From an uncultured Clostridia bacterium (lineage in GTDB: Bacteria; Bacillota; Clostridia; TANB77; CAG-508): a DNA stretch of 34,899 nt. The notes under the pieces were generated by a model. It made no database searches and had not been told where the DNA came from. It was given only the letters and a program-made list of their open reading frames with translations. A program made the translations under genes and the position numbers. Below are positions 1 through 9,286 of this stretch, piece by piece (the stretch's first letter is position 1; each line of letters starts with the position of its first letter). The stretch covers positions 1 through 34,899 of the forward strand of contig CAKOVW010000008.1 of the NCBI GenBank assembly GCA_934122125.1, in the 5' to 3' direction.

Positions 1-1466
1 ACTTTATTTCTAATTGTTTCTTTGTAAGAAACTTGTGGTTTACCTACATTACATTCAACTTTGAATTCTCTTTTTAAACGATCAACGATAATGTCTAAGT
101 GTAACTCACCCATACCAGCGATGATTGTTTGACCAGATTCTTGGTCTGTCCATGTTTTGAATGTTGGATCTTCTTCAGCAAGTTTTGCTAAAGCTATACC
201 CATTTTTTCGCTATTTGCTTTATCTTTTGGCTCAATAGCTATATCAATAACAGGCTCTGGGAATTCCATTGATTCTAGTATAATTGGATGTGCAGGATCA
301 CATAGTGTATCACCTGTTCCAACTTCTTTTAAACCAACTGCAGCTGCAATATCACCGGCATATACTTTGTCAATATCTTGTCTGTGATTTGAGTGCATTA
401 ATAGAATTCTTCCCATTCTATCTTTTTTATCTTTGTTTGCATTTAATATTGTTGAACCAGCTTCTAATGTACCAGAATATACTCTGAAGAAGCAAAGTTT
501 TCCAACAAATGGATCTGTTGCAATTTTAAATGCTAATGCAGCAAATGGTTCACTATCAGATGTTTTTCTTTCTACTTCATTTCCCTCTTCATCTACACCT
601 TTAATATCTGGTATATCAAGTGGTGATGGCATAAAGTTAACAACTGCATTTAATAATTCTTGTACACCTTTGTTCTTGTAAGAAGATCCACAGCATACAG
701 GTACAAGCTTATTGGCAATAGTACCTATTCTAATGCCTTTTATGATTTCTTCTTCAGATAGTTCTCCACCATCTAAATATTTCATCATTAATTCGTCATC
801 TTGTTCAGCTGCTGCTTCAACTAATTTTGCTCTAAATTCTTCGGCTTGTGCTTGTAATTCAGCAGGTATATCACATACTTCAATTTCTTTTCCTAAATCG
901 TCTTTGTGTATAAATGCTTTCATTTTAATTAAGTCAACAATACCTTTGAAGTTTTCTTCAGATCCAACTGGTAATTGAATTGGAACTGCATTTGCTTTTA
1001 AACGATTGTGTAATTGTTCTACACAAAGCATAAAGTCTGCACCTGTAGTATCCATTTTATTTACATATACCATTCTTGGAACTTGATATTTGTCAGCTTG
1101 TCTCCAAACTGTTTCTGTTTGTGGTTGTACACCACCTTTAGCTGCTAATACTGTTACAGCACCATCAAGAACTTTTAAAGATCTTTGAACTTCAACTGTA
1201 AAATCAACATGCCCAGGAGTATCAATAATATTGATACGATGTCCTAACCATTGGCAAGTTGTAGCTGCTGAAGTAATTGTAATACCTCTTTCTTGTTCTT
1301 GGACCATCCAGTCCATAGTTGCTGCACCCTCATGAACTTCACCAATTTTGTGAGTTTTACCTGTATAGAAAAGTATTCTCTCTGTTGTAGTAGTTTTTCC
1401 GGCATCAATGTGAGCCATGATTCCTATATTTCTTGTTTTCTCTAAAGGAAATTCTCTTCCAGCCAC
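1..1466 (-). CDS. fusA: Elongation factor G, N-terminal part (cut by window start)
   Basis: Translational GTPase that drives ribosome translocation and, with RRF, ribosome recycling. About 488 codons are visible from the start and the C-terminal third lies outside the window. The translation begins [20 protein letters not shown]. It shows the G1 loop [13 protein letters not shown], the switch II motif DTPGHVD, the NKMD guanine-specificity motif, and the EF-G domain II region. The start is GTG at 1464-1466 with AGGAGG (1475-1480) eight bases upstream. It is the last visible gene of the str operon, following rpsG across a 185-base gap filled by a palindromic element. Identity is certain; only the 3' end is unknown. 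Confidence 0.98.
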   Translation of the reverse strand, partial: MAGREFPLEKTRNIGIMAHIDAGKTTTTERILFYTGKTHKIGEVHEGAATMDWMVQEQERGITITSAATTCQWLGHRINIIDTPGHVDFTVEVQRSLKVLDGAVTVLAAKGGVQPQTETVWRQADKYQVPRMVYVNKMDTTGADFMLCVEQLHNRLKANAVPIQLPVGSEENFKGIVDLIKMKAFIHKDDLGKEIEVCDIPAELQAQAEEFRAKLVEAAAEQDDELMMKYLDGGELSEEEIIKGIRIGTIANKLVPVCCGSSYKNKGVQELLNAVVNFMPSPLDIPDIKGVDEEGNEVERKTSDSEPFAALAFKIATDPFVGKLCFFRVYSGTLEAGSTILNANKDKKDRMGRILLMHSNHRQDIDKVYAGDIAAAVGLKEVGTGDTLCDPAHPIILESMEFPEPVIDIAIEPKDKANSEKMGIALAKLAEEDPTFKTWTDQESGQTIIAGMGELHLDIIVDRLKREFKVECNVGKPQVSYKETIRNK

Positions 1467-1536
1467 TTATTTTTCCTCCTTTTATTTAGTTTCTCGATAC
1501 ATTCTAAAAAATTAAATGTACCATATAAATACGTTT

Positions 1537-1659
1537 AATTTTAATTAGAAGCGAGTATAACGAGGCAGCCGAGCTAAAGTTTTTGAGACTATACGTTTGT
1601 ATGTCGAAGAAACTTTATGCGATGGCTAACAAAGTTAGACGACGCTTATAATTAAAATT
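1537..1659. repeat. Palindromic intergenic element between rpsG and fusA
   Basis: Outer arms at 1537-1553 and 1643-1659 pair over 17 bases with one mismatch. Nested inside are TAAAGTTT/AAACTTTA, a GACTATAC/GTATGTC hairpin and a CTAAC-AAA-GTTAG hairpin. The right arm overlaps the rpsG stop codon. No T-tract follows on either strand, so it does not look like a plain intrinsic terminator. It is more G+C-rich than other gaps here. It may be a REP- or MITE-like repeat, or a structured spacer inside the operon mRNA. Confidence 0.6.
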
Positions 1660-2122
1660 TATAATGTGCGAAAGCTCTATTAGCTTCAGCCATCTTATGC
1701 ATATCTTCTTTTTTCTTAAATGCTCCACCGTTTCCAGCTACAGCATCCATAATTTCACCTGCAAGTTTTTCAGCCATAGTTTTTTCATGTCTATTTCTAG
1801 CATAAACAACTAACCATCTTAAACCTAAAGTTTGTCTTCTTTCTGGTCTAATTTCAATTGGTACTTGGTATGTAGCACCACCAATTCTTCTAGCCTTAAC
1901 TTCTAGAACTGGCATTACATTTTCAAGTGCTGCTTGGAAAACTTCTAGTGGATCTTTTTGCTCTTTTTCTTTAATGATGTCAAATGCATCATAAACTATA
2001 CCTTGAGCAACTGTTTTTTTACCATCTAACATAACATTGTTGATTAATTTTGTAACAACTTTGCTATTATATATTGGATCTGGTAAAACTTCTCTTTTTG
2101 CTATAAATCCTTTTCTTGGCAC
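1652..2122 (-). CDS. rpsG: 30S ribosomal protein S7
   Basis: S7 is a primary 16S rRNA-binding protein that nucleates assembly of the 30S head. The 156-aa product has the family's normal length and begins [20 protein letters not shown], with the conserved [23 protein letters not shown] segment shown here in summary form by its GGATYQVP and RPERR cores. The start is GTG at 2120-2122 with GGAGGG upstream. It sits between rpsL and fusA in standard str-operon order. A palindromic element covers its stop codon. Identity is certain. Confidence 0.98.
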   Translation of the reverse strand: MPRKGFIAKREVLPDPIYNSKVVTKLINNVMLDGKKTVAQGIVYDAFDIIKEKEQKDPLEVFQAALENVMPVLEVKARRIGGATYQVPIEIRPERRQTLGLRWLVVYARNRHEKTMAEKLAGEIMDAVAGNGGAFKKKEDMHKMAEANRAFAHYKF

Positions 2123-2171
2123 TATTCTTCCCTCCTTTTAAAATTTCATACTAAACCGTATGATAGGTACT

Positions 2172-2191
2172 CTGAAAAGCCTTAATGCTTT
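2172..2191 (-). other. Small hairpin between rpsL and rpsG
   Basis: GAAAAGC and GCTTTTC arms are separated by six bases, in the 157-base spacer between rpsL and rpsG. No obvious T-run follows on the minus strand. It may be an mRNA processing or stability structure. No further gene or promoter was recognised in this spacer. Confidence 0.4.
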
Positions 2192-2279
2192 TCCGTATAG
2201 TGCTATATAATGTATTATAAATTTAAGTACCTTAAACTAGTAATAGATTATACGCACCATCAATTATTTACTAAAATTT

Positions 2280-2693
2280 CTATTTTTTAGGGCGTTTAGC
2301 TCCGTATTTAGAACGAGCTTGCATTCTGTCTTTAACACCTGCTGTATCTAATGTTCCTCTAATAATGTGGTATCTAACACCTGGAAGGTCTTTTACTCTT
2401 CCTCCTCTAATTAAAACAACACTGTGTTCTTGTAAGTTGTGTCCTATACCTGGAATATATGAAGTAACTTCATATCCATTAGATAGTCTAACTCTGGCAA
2501 CTTTTCTTAAAGCTGAGTTTGGCTTTTTAGGTGTTACAGTTTTTACAACAGTACATACACCTCTTTTTTGTGGTGATCTTTTGTTAGTCATTCTCTTATT
2601 CATAGAATTATAACCATGTTGTAATGCTGGTGCTGTTGATTTTGTTGTAGAACTTTTTCTACCTTTTCTTACTAATTGATTAATTGTTGGCAC
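2280..2693 (-). CDS. rpsL: 30S ribosomal protein S12
   Basis: S12 lies at the decoding centre and controls translational accuracy; it is the classical streptomycin-resistance protein. The 137-aa product begins [15 protein letters not shown] and contains the conserved [19 protein letters not shown] core, including the lysine altered in streptomycin-resistant mutants of other bacteria, followed by the [13 protein letters not shown] loop. The start is GTG at 2691-2693 with a GAGGTG ribosome binding site. It is the first gene of the visible str operon, 188 bases downstream of an unrelated coiled-coil gene and with its own promoter. Identity is certain. Confidence 0.98.
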   Translation of the reverse strand: MPTINQLVRKGRKSSTTKSTAPALQHGYNSMNKRMTNKRSPQKRGVCTVVKTVTPKKPNSALRKVARVRLSNGYEVTSYIPGIGHNLQEHSVVLIRGGRVKDLPGVRYHIIRGTLDTAGVKDRMQARSKYGAKRPKK

Positions 2694-2783
2694 TTAAATT
2701 TCACCTCTTTTCTATAATTTTTTATCACTAAAAAATAAATATTAGTTTAAAAAAGCTATAATTATTCTTATTGTGATAAATAA

Positions 2784-2828
2784 AACCGTTAGTTAAATAT
2801 ACTCCTCGCATATTTTACACTAACGGTT
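2784..2828 (-). promoter_or_regulatory. Hairpin leader with T-run ahead of rpsL
   Basis: Perfect 10-bp arms AACCGTTAGT (2784-2793) and ACTAACGGTT (2819-2828) enclose 25 bases. On the minus strand the second arm runs straight into TTTTATTT. It lies just downstream of the rpsL promoter, so it is positioned as a leader attenuator. It could also end transcription coming from the upstream 589-aa gene. Confidence 0.5.
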
Positions 2829-2831
2829 AAT

Positions 2832-2860
2832 ATTGTATCATTTTTTGTTAATAAAGTCAA
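2832..2860 (-). promoter_or_regulatory. Sigma-A-type promoter of the str operon
   Basis: TTGACT (2860-2855), a 17-base spacer and TACAAT (2837-2832) on the minus strand. The predicted transcription start is near 2825, about 130 bases upstream of rpsL. This is a near-consensus promoter, as expected for ribosomal protein genes. Confidence 0.8.
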
Positions 2861-2881
2861 TAGAAAATCATATTTTCAGCG

Positions 2882-4651
2882 TTATTTCTCTTCTTCCATT
2901 TCTTTTTCATCTCTCTTATCTGTTTTTTCTACTTTCTCTTTACTATTCTTCATTATTTTTACTACATTTTGTCCAATTTTTCTTTGTATAGTATTTCCAC
3001 TCTTTTGTTGATCTCTAAGTTTTAAGCTATCTCTATAATCTCTATACTTATTTGCTTCTTCTTCAGGCATATTTTTTGTGAATTCATCCATGCTAAATCC
3101 AGGCTCATCATATAATTGTTCTAAATCTGCTTTCATTCTTTCTGGAGTAGTTTCTTCCATTTCTGGTTTTAAACTAGTTGAGCTTTCTTCTAGTGGTGGT
3201 AATAATTTTTGACTAATTTTTTTCCATAAAACTTTTAGCAAATTAGGTGCTTTTTCATATGATGCTATTTTTTTATTTGAATCTGCTTTTGCTAGCTTTT
3301 TAAGTGCCTGTAATTTTGCTTTATTTTCTGGATTTTCTGGTTTTTGATATAATTCAGAAAAATCATAATCAATGTCTAATAAGGCTGTATTTTTTTGTTC
3401 TCCTTTTAATTCTACTTCTTTCATTATTTGTTGATACTGTCTAAGACTAGCAATACTATACTTTTCATCTACTTCCATTAATAATTTTTCTATATTTACA
3501 TCATAATATTTTGCAGCTTGACATATATTTTTAGTTGCATATAATGCCTCTGCTTTTTCTTGGTTAATTGTTTCAATTTCATTAAATCCAGCCATAGAAA
3601 CATCTTCTACTTGATTTCCATCTTTATCTTCTACAATAACATGATAAGTAGGTTGATTATTTTCTATTGCAAATTTAATTTGTTTTACTGAATATTTCAT
3701 TTTACTTGCACTATTTGGTTTTACACTAGATACTGATTCTTGTGCTGCATTTGGTATTGTTTGTGGTCTTTGTCCAACATTTATTGTAGTAGCTCTACTT
3801 GGTTTAACTTCATTTTCTACTGTTTTTTGTTCATCAGTTTTTGATTCTTCTTCATTTTTTTCTATTTCTTCTTGTTTATCTTCACTTAATTCTTGTTCTT
3901 TTTCTGCATAAGCCAAATCAATTTCTTTATCTTTTTTAGCTTCTGCTTCTTTTTGCTCTTTTCTGTAGTCTTCCCACATTTTGTCTTCTTGATCTTTAAT
4001 TTCTTGATTTTCTGTTTCTTTTTTTTCTATTCCTATTAATTCAATCTCTTTCAATACTGTGTCAATATCTTTATTTTCTTTTTCTAATGTTGAAATTTCT
4101 CTGGTCAATCTTTTTACTCTTTTGTTTCTATTTCTGGCTTCTTCAAGACATTTTGCACTTTCTTCTGATACTGCTTGATATACTTTTGAATCTGGCTTTT
4201 TTAATTTTAAAAATGTTTTATTCTCTTCAATAGTACCTAGCATTTCTTTTCTAGCTGTTTCTAATTGTTCTATTTGACTTTTCTTTTTATCTATTTTAGC
4301 TTGATTTTTTGCTTGTTTTTCTTGTAGTTCTGTTGTAAAGTCTGCTTTAGCTTCTTGTTTTTGTGTTTTTCTAGATTTTTTAGTTTCATCTATAGAACTT
4401 TCAATTTGTGTCAATTGCATACTTTTCTCGTCTTTTTCAGCTCTATTTTTTTGAATTCTTGCTGCTAATTCCTCTCTTTTTGAGAAATCACGTGTTTCTT
4501 CTAATTCTATTGTTAAATCTTTTTCCATGTCATTTGCATACTCAATTTGTTTTGCAATTTCATCTTTCAAAGATATTTGTTCCTTTAAATCGTCTATGTT
4601 GTCCATATTTTGAATAGTTTCCAAACGTTCTCTTAACTCTTTTAATTCCAT
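2882..4651 (-). CDS. Glutamate/lysine-rich coiled-coil protein, unknown function
   Basis: I do not recognise this 589-aa protein. Residues 1 to about 290 are highly charged (E, K, Q, D) with heptad-like leucine and isoleucine spacing, predicting long coiled coils. A short low-complexity linker follows. Residues of about 320-440 look like a compact folded module with beta-type sequence (YSVKQIKFAIENN onward). The C-terminus is again charged, ending EMEEEK. There is no signal peptide or membrane segment, so it is probably cytoplasmic. The start ATG has AGGAGG eight bases away, and the gene has its own promoter. It ends just upstream of the str-operon promoter. A cytoskeletal, phage-like or scaffold role is possible but unsupported. 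Confidence 0.8.
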   Translation of the reverse strand: MELKELRERLETIQNMDNIDDLKEQISLKDEIAKQIEYANDMEKDLTIELEETRDFSKREELAARIQKNRAEKDEKSMQLTQIESSIDETKKSRKTQKQEAKADFTTELQEKQAKNQAKIDKKKSQIEQLETARKEMLGTIEENKTFLKLKKPDSKVYQAVSEESAKCLEEARNRNKRVKRLTREISTLEKENKDIDTVLKEIELIGIEKKETENQEIKDQEDKMWEDYRKEQKEAEAKKDKEIDLAYAEKEQELSEDKQEEIEKNEEESKTDEQKTVENEVKPSRATTINVGQRPQTIPNAAQESVSSVKPNSASKMKYSVKQIKFAIENNQPTYHVIVEDKDGNQVEDVSMAGFNEIETINQEKAEALYATKNICQAAKYYDVNIEKLLMEVDEKYSIASLRQYQQIMKEVELKGEQKNTALLDIDYDFSELYQKPENPENKAKLQALKKLAKADSNKKIASYEKAPNLLKVLWKKISQKLLPPLEESSTSLKPEMEETTPERMKADLEQLYDEPGFSMDEFTKNMPEEEANKYRDYRDSLKLRDQQKSGNTIQRKIGQNVVKIMKNSKEKVEKTDKRDEKEMEEEK

Positions 4652-4694
4652 ATTTTCCTCCTAATATTGACCTTTATTCCCCAATATATAATTT

Positions 4695-4723
4695 ATTATA
4701 CCATATTTCTCCTTTTCTCGCAA
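4695..4723 (-). promoter_or_regulatory. Promoter of the coiled-coil gene
   Basis: TTGCGA (4723-4718), a 17-base spacer and a perfect TATAAT (4700-4695) on the minus strand, about 45 bases upstream of the ATG at 4651. Confidence 0.7.
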
Positions 4724-4762
4724 CTATATTATGTAAATTTGTATACTTTGTAATTTAAATTT

Positions 4763-4801
4763 AACAAAACTGTAATATTGATGTAATATTACAGTTTTGT
4801 T
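4763..4801 (-). terminator. Terminator overlapping the trmFO stop codon
   Basis: Perfect 17-bp inverted repeat (4763-4779 and 4785-4801) with a five-base loop. The TAA stop of trmFO lies inside the first arm to be transcribed. The downstream run is AT-rich (GTTAAATTTAAA) rather than pure T, so termination is likely but not textbook. Confidence 0.7.
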
Positions 4802-6192
4802 ATTTCACTCATTTTCAATTCTTCTATGGCTCTATCTGATAGTTTTGAATATTTTAATTTTTTATCCTTTATCTTTTCTGGAAGTTCTGGCAAAATACCA
4901 AAATTAGCATTCATTGGTTGAAAATTTTCATTAGTTGTTGATATATATTTGCTTAATGCTCCTATCATTGTTAAATCTGAAAAGACAACCTTTTTATTTG
5001 TTTCGTTATATTGCTCTATTGCATTCAGTGCTGCTACTAGTCCTGAAGAAATTGATTCCACATAGCCTTCTACTCCTGTAATTTGCCCCGCAAAATAGAT
5101 ATTTCTATTGCTTTTTAGCTGATATGTTGGTTCTAATAATTTTGTAGAATTTATGTAAGTATTTCTATGCATTACTCCATATTTTACAAAATTAGCATTT
5201 TCTAATCCAGGTATCATACTAAACACTTTTTGTTGTTCTCCAAATTTTAAATTAGTTTGAAAACCAACCATATTAAATAAATTACCCTCTGTATTATCTT
5301 GCCTTAATTGTACTAGTGCATATGGTCTGTAACCAGTTCTTTTATCTGTAAACCCTACTGGTTTTAACGGTCCAAATCTTAGAGTGTCTTTTCCTCTTTT
5401 AGCCATTATTTCTATTGGCATACATCCTTCAAATATTTCCTTTTTTTCAAATTCATGAAGTGTTACCACTTCTGCATTTACTAAAGCTGTCCAGAATTGT
5501 TCATATTCTTCTTTGTTCATTGGAAGATTTAAATAGCTTGCTTCTGTTTGTGATTGTATCCTTTTTTGCCATTCTTCTATTGGTTCATCTTTTTCTCTTT
5601 CTTGCTCATAGCGTTCTCCCCAAAAGGCTATATCCATATTTATTGAGTCTTTTTCAATAATTGGTGCTGCCGCATCATAAAAAAACAATTTATCTTGACC
5701 TGTAATATTTAAGATTTCATTTGACAGACCATCTGAAGTTAGTGGCCCAGTTGCTATAATTACAACTCCCTCATTTGCCATCTCTTGCAATTCGCTTTCG
5801 CCTTTATTGTTTTCAGTTTGTTTTCCAACTTCTTTTCTTATTATTTCTATATTTTCCATTTTTTCTAATTCTTCTGTTACTCTTTTAGAAAAAACTTCTC
5901 TATCAACTGCAAGAGCTTGTCCTGCTGGTACTGCTGTTTCGTCTGCTATCTTTATTAAAAGTGAATCTAGTATTCTTAATTCCTCTTTTAATAGTCCGCA
6001 AGCATTAGTATGCAAATTTGATTTAAACGAATTACTGCACACTACTTCTGCCAAGTTTTGATTGCTATGTGCAGGAGAATATTTTTGTGGTTTCATTTCA
6101 TATAACTTTACTTTTATCCCTTTTTTGGCAATTTGGTAGGCAGCTTCTGAACCTGCTAATCCCCCTCCAATTACTGTTATATAATCTTTCAT
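4789..6192 (-). CDS. trmFO: Methylenetetrahydrofolate-tRNA-(uracil-5-)-methyltransferase
   Basis: FAD- and folate-dependent enzyme that makes 5-methyluridine at position 54 of the T-loop in tRNAs, mainly in Gram-positive bacteria. The 467-aa product is within the usual 430-470 range. It begins MKDYITVIGGGLAGSEAAYQ, an FAD-binding GGGLAG dinucleotide fold. It has the conserved HSNQNLAEVVCSNSFKSN segment containing an active-site cysteine region, and the GYVESISSGLVAA C-terminal flavin motif. The ATG start follows AGGTG. The helicase gene upstream ends only nine bases before it, so the two are co-transcribed. In many Firmicutes trmFO lies next to topA; here topA is one gene away. Confidence 0.96.
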   Translation of the reverse strand: MKDYITVIGGGLAGSEAAYQIAKKGIKVKLYEMKPQKYSPAHSNQNLAEVVCSNSFKSNLHTNACGLLKEELRILDSLLIKIADETAVPAGQALAVDREVFSKRVTEELEKMENIEIIRKEVGKQTENNKGESELQEMANEGVVIIATGPLTSDGLSNEILNITGQDKLFFYDAAAPIIEKDSINMDIAFWGERYEQEREKDEPIEEWQKRIQSQTEASYLNLPMNKEEYEQFWTALVNAEVVTLHEFEKKEIFEGCMPIEIMAKRGKDTLRFGPLKPVGFTDKRTGYRPYALVQLRQDNTEGNLFNMVGFQTNLKFGEQQKVFSMIPGLENANFVKYGVMHRNTYINSTKLLEPTYQLKSNRNIYFAGQITGVEGYVESISSGLVAALNAIEQYNETNKKVVFSDLTMIGALSKYISTTNENFQPMNANFGILPELPEKIKDKKLKYSKLSDRAIEELKMSEITKL

Positions 6193-6201
6193 TACTACAC
6201 C

Positions 6202-9165
6202 TCATCCAAATAATTTCATAATATCTTCTTTTGATAGTTGGCTTATAAATGTGTTTTGTGTTGATAACATATTGTCTGCAAGTTTTGCCTTTTTTTGTTG
6301 TAGTTCATAGATTTTCTCCTCTATTGAATTTTTAGTAATTAATTTATATACTTGCACATTATTTTTTTGACCTATTCTATAGGTTCTATCTGTTGCTTGG
6401 TTTTCGGCCGATAAGTTCCACCATGGATCATAATGAATTACTACATCTGCCCCTGTTAGGTTTAACCCTGTTCCACCAGCTTTTAAAGATATTAAAAATA
6501 CCTTTATGTCTTCGTCTTCATTAAATCTATCAACTAAATCTATTCTATCTGCTACTTTGGTTTGCCCTGTTAGTTTTAAATATGAAATTTTGCTTTCTTT
6601 AAGTTCTTTTTCTATCATTTCAAACATTGAGGTATAACCTGAAAATAGTAATATTTTGTGTCCACTTTCAACCGTATTTTTTATAAGTTCTATGCACTGT
6701 GTAAGTTTGCTACTTTCACCTTCATAGTCTTGTAAAAATAATTTTGGATGACAACATATTTGTCTTAATCTCATTAGTAAAGCTAATATTTTTATTTGGC
6801 TTCCCTCAATTCCATTTGCCTTAATTTCATCACTTATTTCTTTTTTTGCCCTTGATAAATATGCCAAATACACCTTTTGTTGTTCTTCTTGCATTTCATT
6901 ATATAGCACACTTATCGTTTTGTCTGGAAGCTCTGTTAGCACCTCTTTTTTTATTCTTCTTAGCACAAATGGTTCTATCATTTTTTTAAGTCTTTCTAAA
7001 CTTACTTCACTTTCTTCTTTTACTATAGGTGTTTCAAATGATTCTTTAAATTTTCTATATTTAAACAAATAACCTGGCATTATAAAATCAAATATAGACC
7101 ATAATTCTGAAAGTGAATTTTCAATAGGTGTACCTGTTAATGCAAATCTTGTTTGTGTTAATATTTTCTTTATAGATTTTGCATTTTGAGTATTGTTATT
7201 TTTTACATATTGGGCCTCATCTGCTATCATGTACCTAAAGTTAAAGGCCTTTTCTTCATATATTTCAATATCTCTTTTTAAAGAATCATATGATGTAATA
7301 ACTAAATCATATTGTGGTATTTTATCTATTTTCTTTGCTCTCTCTATAGCACTTCCACTAATCACACAAACTTTTAAACTTGGTGCAAATTTGTTAGTTT
7401 CATTTAACCAGTTCAAAGTAAGTGAACTTGGGCACACTACTAATGATGGCATTTTTCCATCTTTATTAACATAATCTAATATCACTGCTATAACTTGAAT
7501 TGTTTTTCCAAGTCCCATATCATCTGCTAATATTCCGCCAAATTGATAACTGTCTAATGTTTTTAGCCATTGATAGCCTAGTTTTTGATATATTCTTAAA
7601 TTTGCATTTAAATTTGATGGTATTTCCATTTGTACAGTTTTTTGTTCATTTTCAAGACTTTCTACCATATTTTTATACGTTTCATCTTTTGTTATTTCAA
7701 CATTATTTAGATTTTTTAAACATCTTTCTAAATACAAACTTCTATAATTTTGAAGTGTAATAACTCCATCTTTTAGGTTCGTAAATCCATTTTCCATATC
7801 AAGGTTCAAATCATCTAAGAATTTTAAAGTATCATTTTGCTCTAGATTTATATAACTTCCATCTTTTAGTCTGTGAAATGTCTTTTTTAACTTATATTTT
7901 TCCATTATGTCAGACAAATCAGATAATTCAATACCTATTTGTGATAAATCTATTTGCAACAAATTATTTTCTATTTTTACTCCAATAGACTTCATTTGTG
8001 GAGTGCGTATTTCTTTTTTCTTAAAAGTTTCAGTAGCTAAAACTTCATATTTTTTCATATAATCTTCAATTTCTTCTGATAAAAACTGATAAATTTTGTC
8101 ATCATTTACTAAAATCAATCTTGCGTTTTTTCTATCTAACATAAACCCTGTTTTTATAAATTGATTTAATGCTTCATTTTCTTTTATCATATTTCTTGCA
8201 AAATTAGTATTTTGATTTATTAATGGATTAAATTCGTTTTTCCCATAGCAAAATTTTATTTCTGCTATAATATTATTACTTGCATCATAATCTAAGTATA
8301 TTTTCACTCCTAATTTTTGAGGAATATATTTATCTTTCACATATTTAGGTAAGTCATCTGTAACTATGTTTTCCTCTATTTCTGGTGCTATCATTGCAAA
8401 AAAGTTTGTTATTTCTTTTTCGTCCATAATTATTTCATTTGTATAATTTTTTCTTAGTGTTTCTAATACATTTAAAATAGTATTTTTAAATTTTTTATTG
8501 CAACGATACAAACTGTCTGTAAATAATAAATATATATAATTTTTGCCTTGTAAAATATCATAACTAAAAACATCAATATTGCATTTTAACTTAAATCTAT
8601 TTCTATCTAATTCTGTAATATTAAAAAATATTTCTGGTTCTTCATCTGCAAAATATATACTTTTTTCTACTGCATTTATTTGAAAGGCTACATTTCTATT
8701 TTTTAAAATTTCAAAAATATCATCTAAGCCTGAGTTTGATAACAAAATATTGTCTGGTATAAAATTGTTTCTATAATATGTATAATTCATTTCATTACTA
8801 TATTTAATGATTTCTGCATATTTTAATAAGAACGATAAAATTTCTTGTGATTCCTTTTCAAAAGATTCTGTACTATGTATAAGATTTAATTTTGCTCCAT
8901 ATTGATACACTTCATTATTTAACATTTTCTCATAAAATTCTGGTAAATTTTTAAGTTTGTATAGCTGTTTTTCACCTATTCTAAATTCTACTTTTAGTTG
9001 CTTTTTGAAGTTATCATAAAAAAATTTAGGTACGATTTTTATATTTTTACTTATATTTTCTTCCTCAGTTTTAGAGCTTTGTTCACTTTGCATAAAGTTA
9101 TTTAATAATTGCTTAAATACCCTATGATTTTCCTTTTCTTTAAAGTTTTCTTTTTCCTCTAACAT
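6202..9165 (-). CDS. SNF2-family DEAD/H helicase-like ATPase
   Basis: Swi2/Snf2-type double-stranded-DNA translocase of the bacterial kind, in which a long poorly conserved N-terminal region precedes the motor. In 987 aa the motor occupies about residues 520-985. Motif I is DDMGLGKT near residue 550, motif II DEAQ near 650, motif III LTGTPIENS, motif V AGGTGLNLTGAD, and motif VI QATDRTYRIGQ near 930. In bacteria such proteins associate with RNA polymerase recycling (RapA-like) or chromosome processes; the specific role here is not known. The gene has a near-consensus promoter and an AAGGAG ribosome binding site, and is followed at nine bases by trmFO. Confidence 0.93.
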   Translation of the reverse strand: MLEEKENFKEKENHRVFKQLLNNFMQSEQSSKTEEENISKNIKIVPKFFYDNFKKQLKVEFRIGEKQLYKLKNLPEFYEKMLNNEVYQYGAKLNLIHSTESFEKESQEILSFLLKYAEIIKYSNEMNYTYYRNNFIPDNILLSNSGLDDIFEILKNRNVAFQINAVEKSIYFADEEPEIFFNITELDRNRFKLKCNIDVFSYDILQGKNYIYLLFTDSLYRCNKKFKNTILNVLETLRKNYTNEIIMDEKEITNFFAMIAPEIEENIVTDDLPKYVKDKYIPQKLGVKIYLDYDASNNIIAEIKFCYGKNEFNPLINQNTNFARNMIKENEALNQFIKTGFMLDRKNARLILVNDDKIYQFLSEEIEDYMKKYEVLATETFKKKEIRTPQMKSIGVKIENNLLQIDLSQIGIELSDLSDIMEKYKLKKTFHRLKDGSYINLEQNDTLKFLDDLNLDMENGFTNLKDGVITLQNYRSLYLERCLKNLNNVEITKDETYKNMVESLENEQKTVQMEIPSNLNANLRIYQKLGYQWLKTLDSYQFGGILADDMGLGKTIQVIAVILDYVNKDGKMPSLVVCPSSLTLNWLNETNKFAPSLKVCVISGSAIERAKKIDKIPQYDLVITSYDSLKRDIEIYEEKAFNFRYMIADEAQYVKNNNTQNAKSIKKILTQTRFALTGTPIENSLSELWSIFDFIMPGYLFKYRKFKESFETPIVKEESEVSLERLKKMIEPFVLRRIKKEVLTELPDKTISVLYNEMQEEQQKVYLAYLSRAKKEISDEIKANGIEGSQIKILALLMRLRQICCHPKLFLQDYEGESSKLTQCIELIKNTVESGHKILLFSGYTSMFEMIEKELKESKISYLKLTGQTKVADRIDLVDRFNEDEDIKVFLISLKAGGTGLNLTGADVVIHYDPWWNLSAENQATDRTYRIGQKNNVQVYKLITKNSIEEKIYELQQKKAKLADNMLSTQNTFISQLSKEDIMKLFG

Positions 9166-9196
9166 AACAATCTCCTTGAAATTTTATCAATTTACA

Positions 9197-9225
9197 ATTA
9201 TAGCATATGTTAAGTTAGTTTTCAA
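9197..9225 (-). promoter_or_regulatory. Promoter of the SNF2 helicase-trmFO operon
   Basis: TTGAAA (9225-9220), a 17-base spacer and TATAAT (9202-9197) on the minus strand, about 30 bases upstream of the helicase ATG. Confidence 0.75.
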
Positions 9226-9244
9226 GAGATAAGTACATTAAAAG

Positions 9245-9275
9245 ACGAGTAAGAAATAGAACTTTTCTTACTCGT
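9245..9275 (-). terminator. Terminator after topA
   Basis: 12-bp perfect arms (9245-9256 and 9264-9275) with a seven-base loop, placed 11 bases after the topA stop. CTTTTAATG follows on the minus strand. It separates the topA operon from the helicase promoter. Confidence 0.75.
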
Positions 9276-9286
9276 TTATACGTCAA

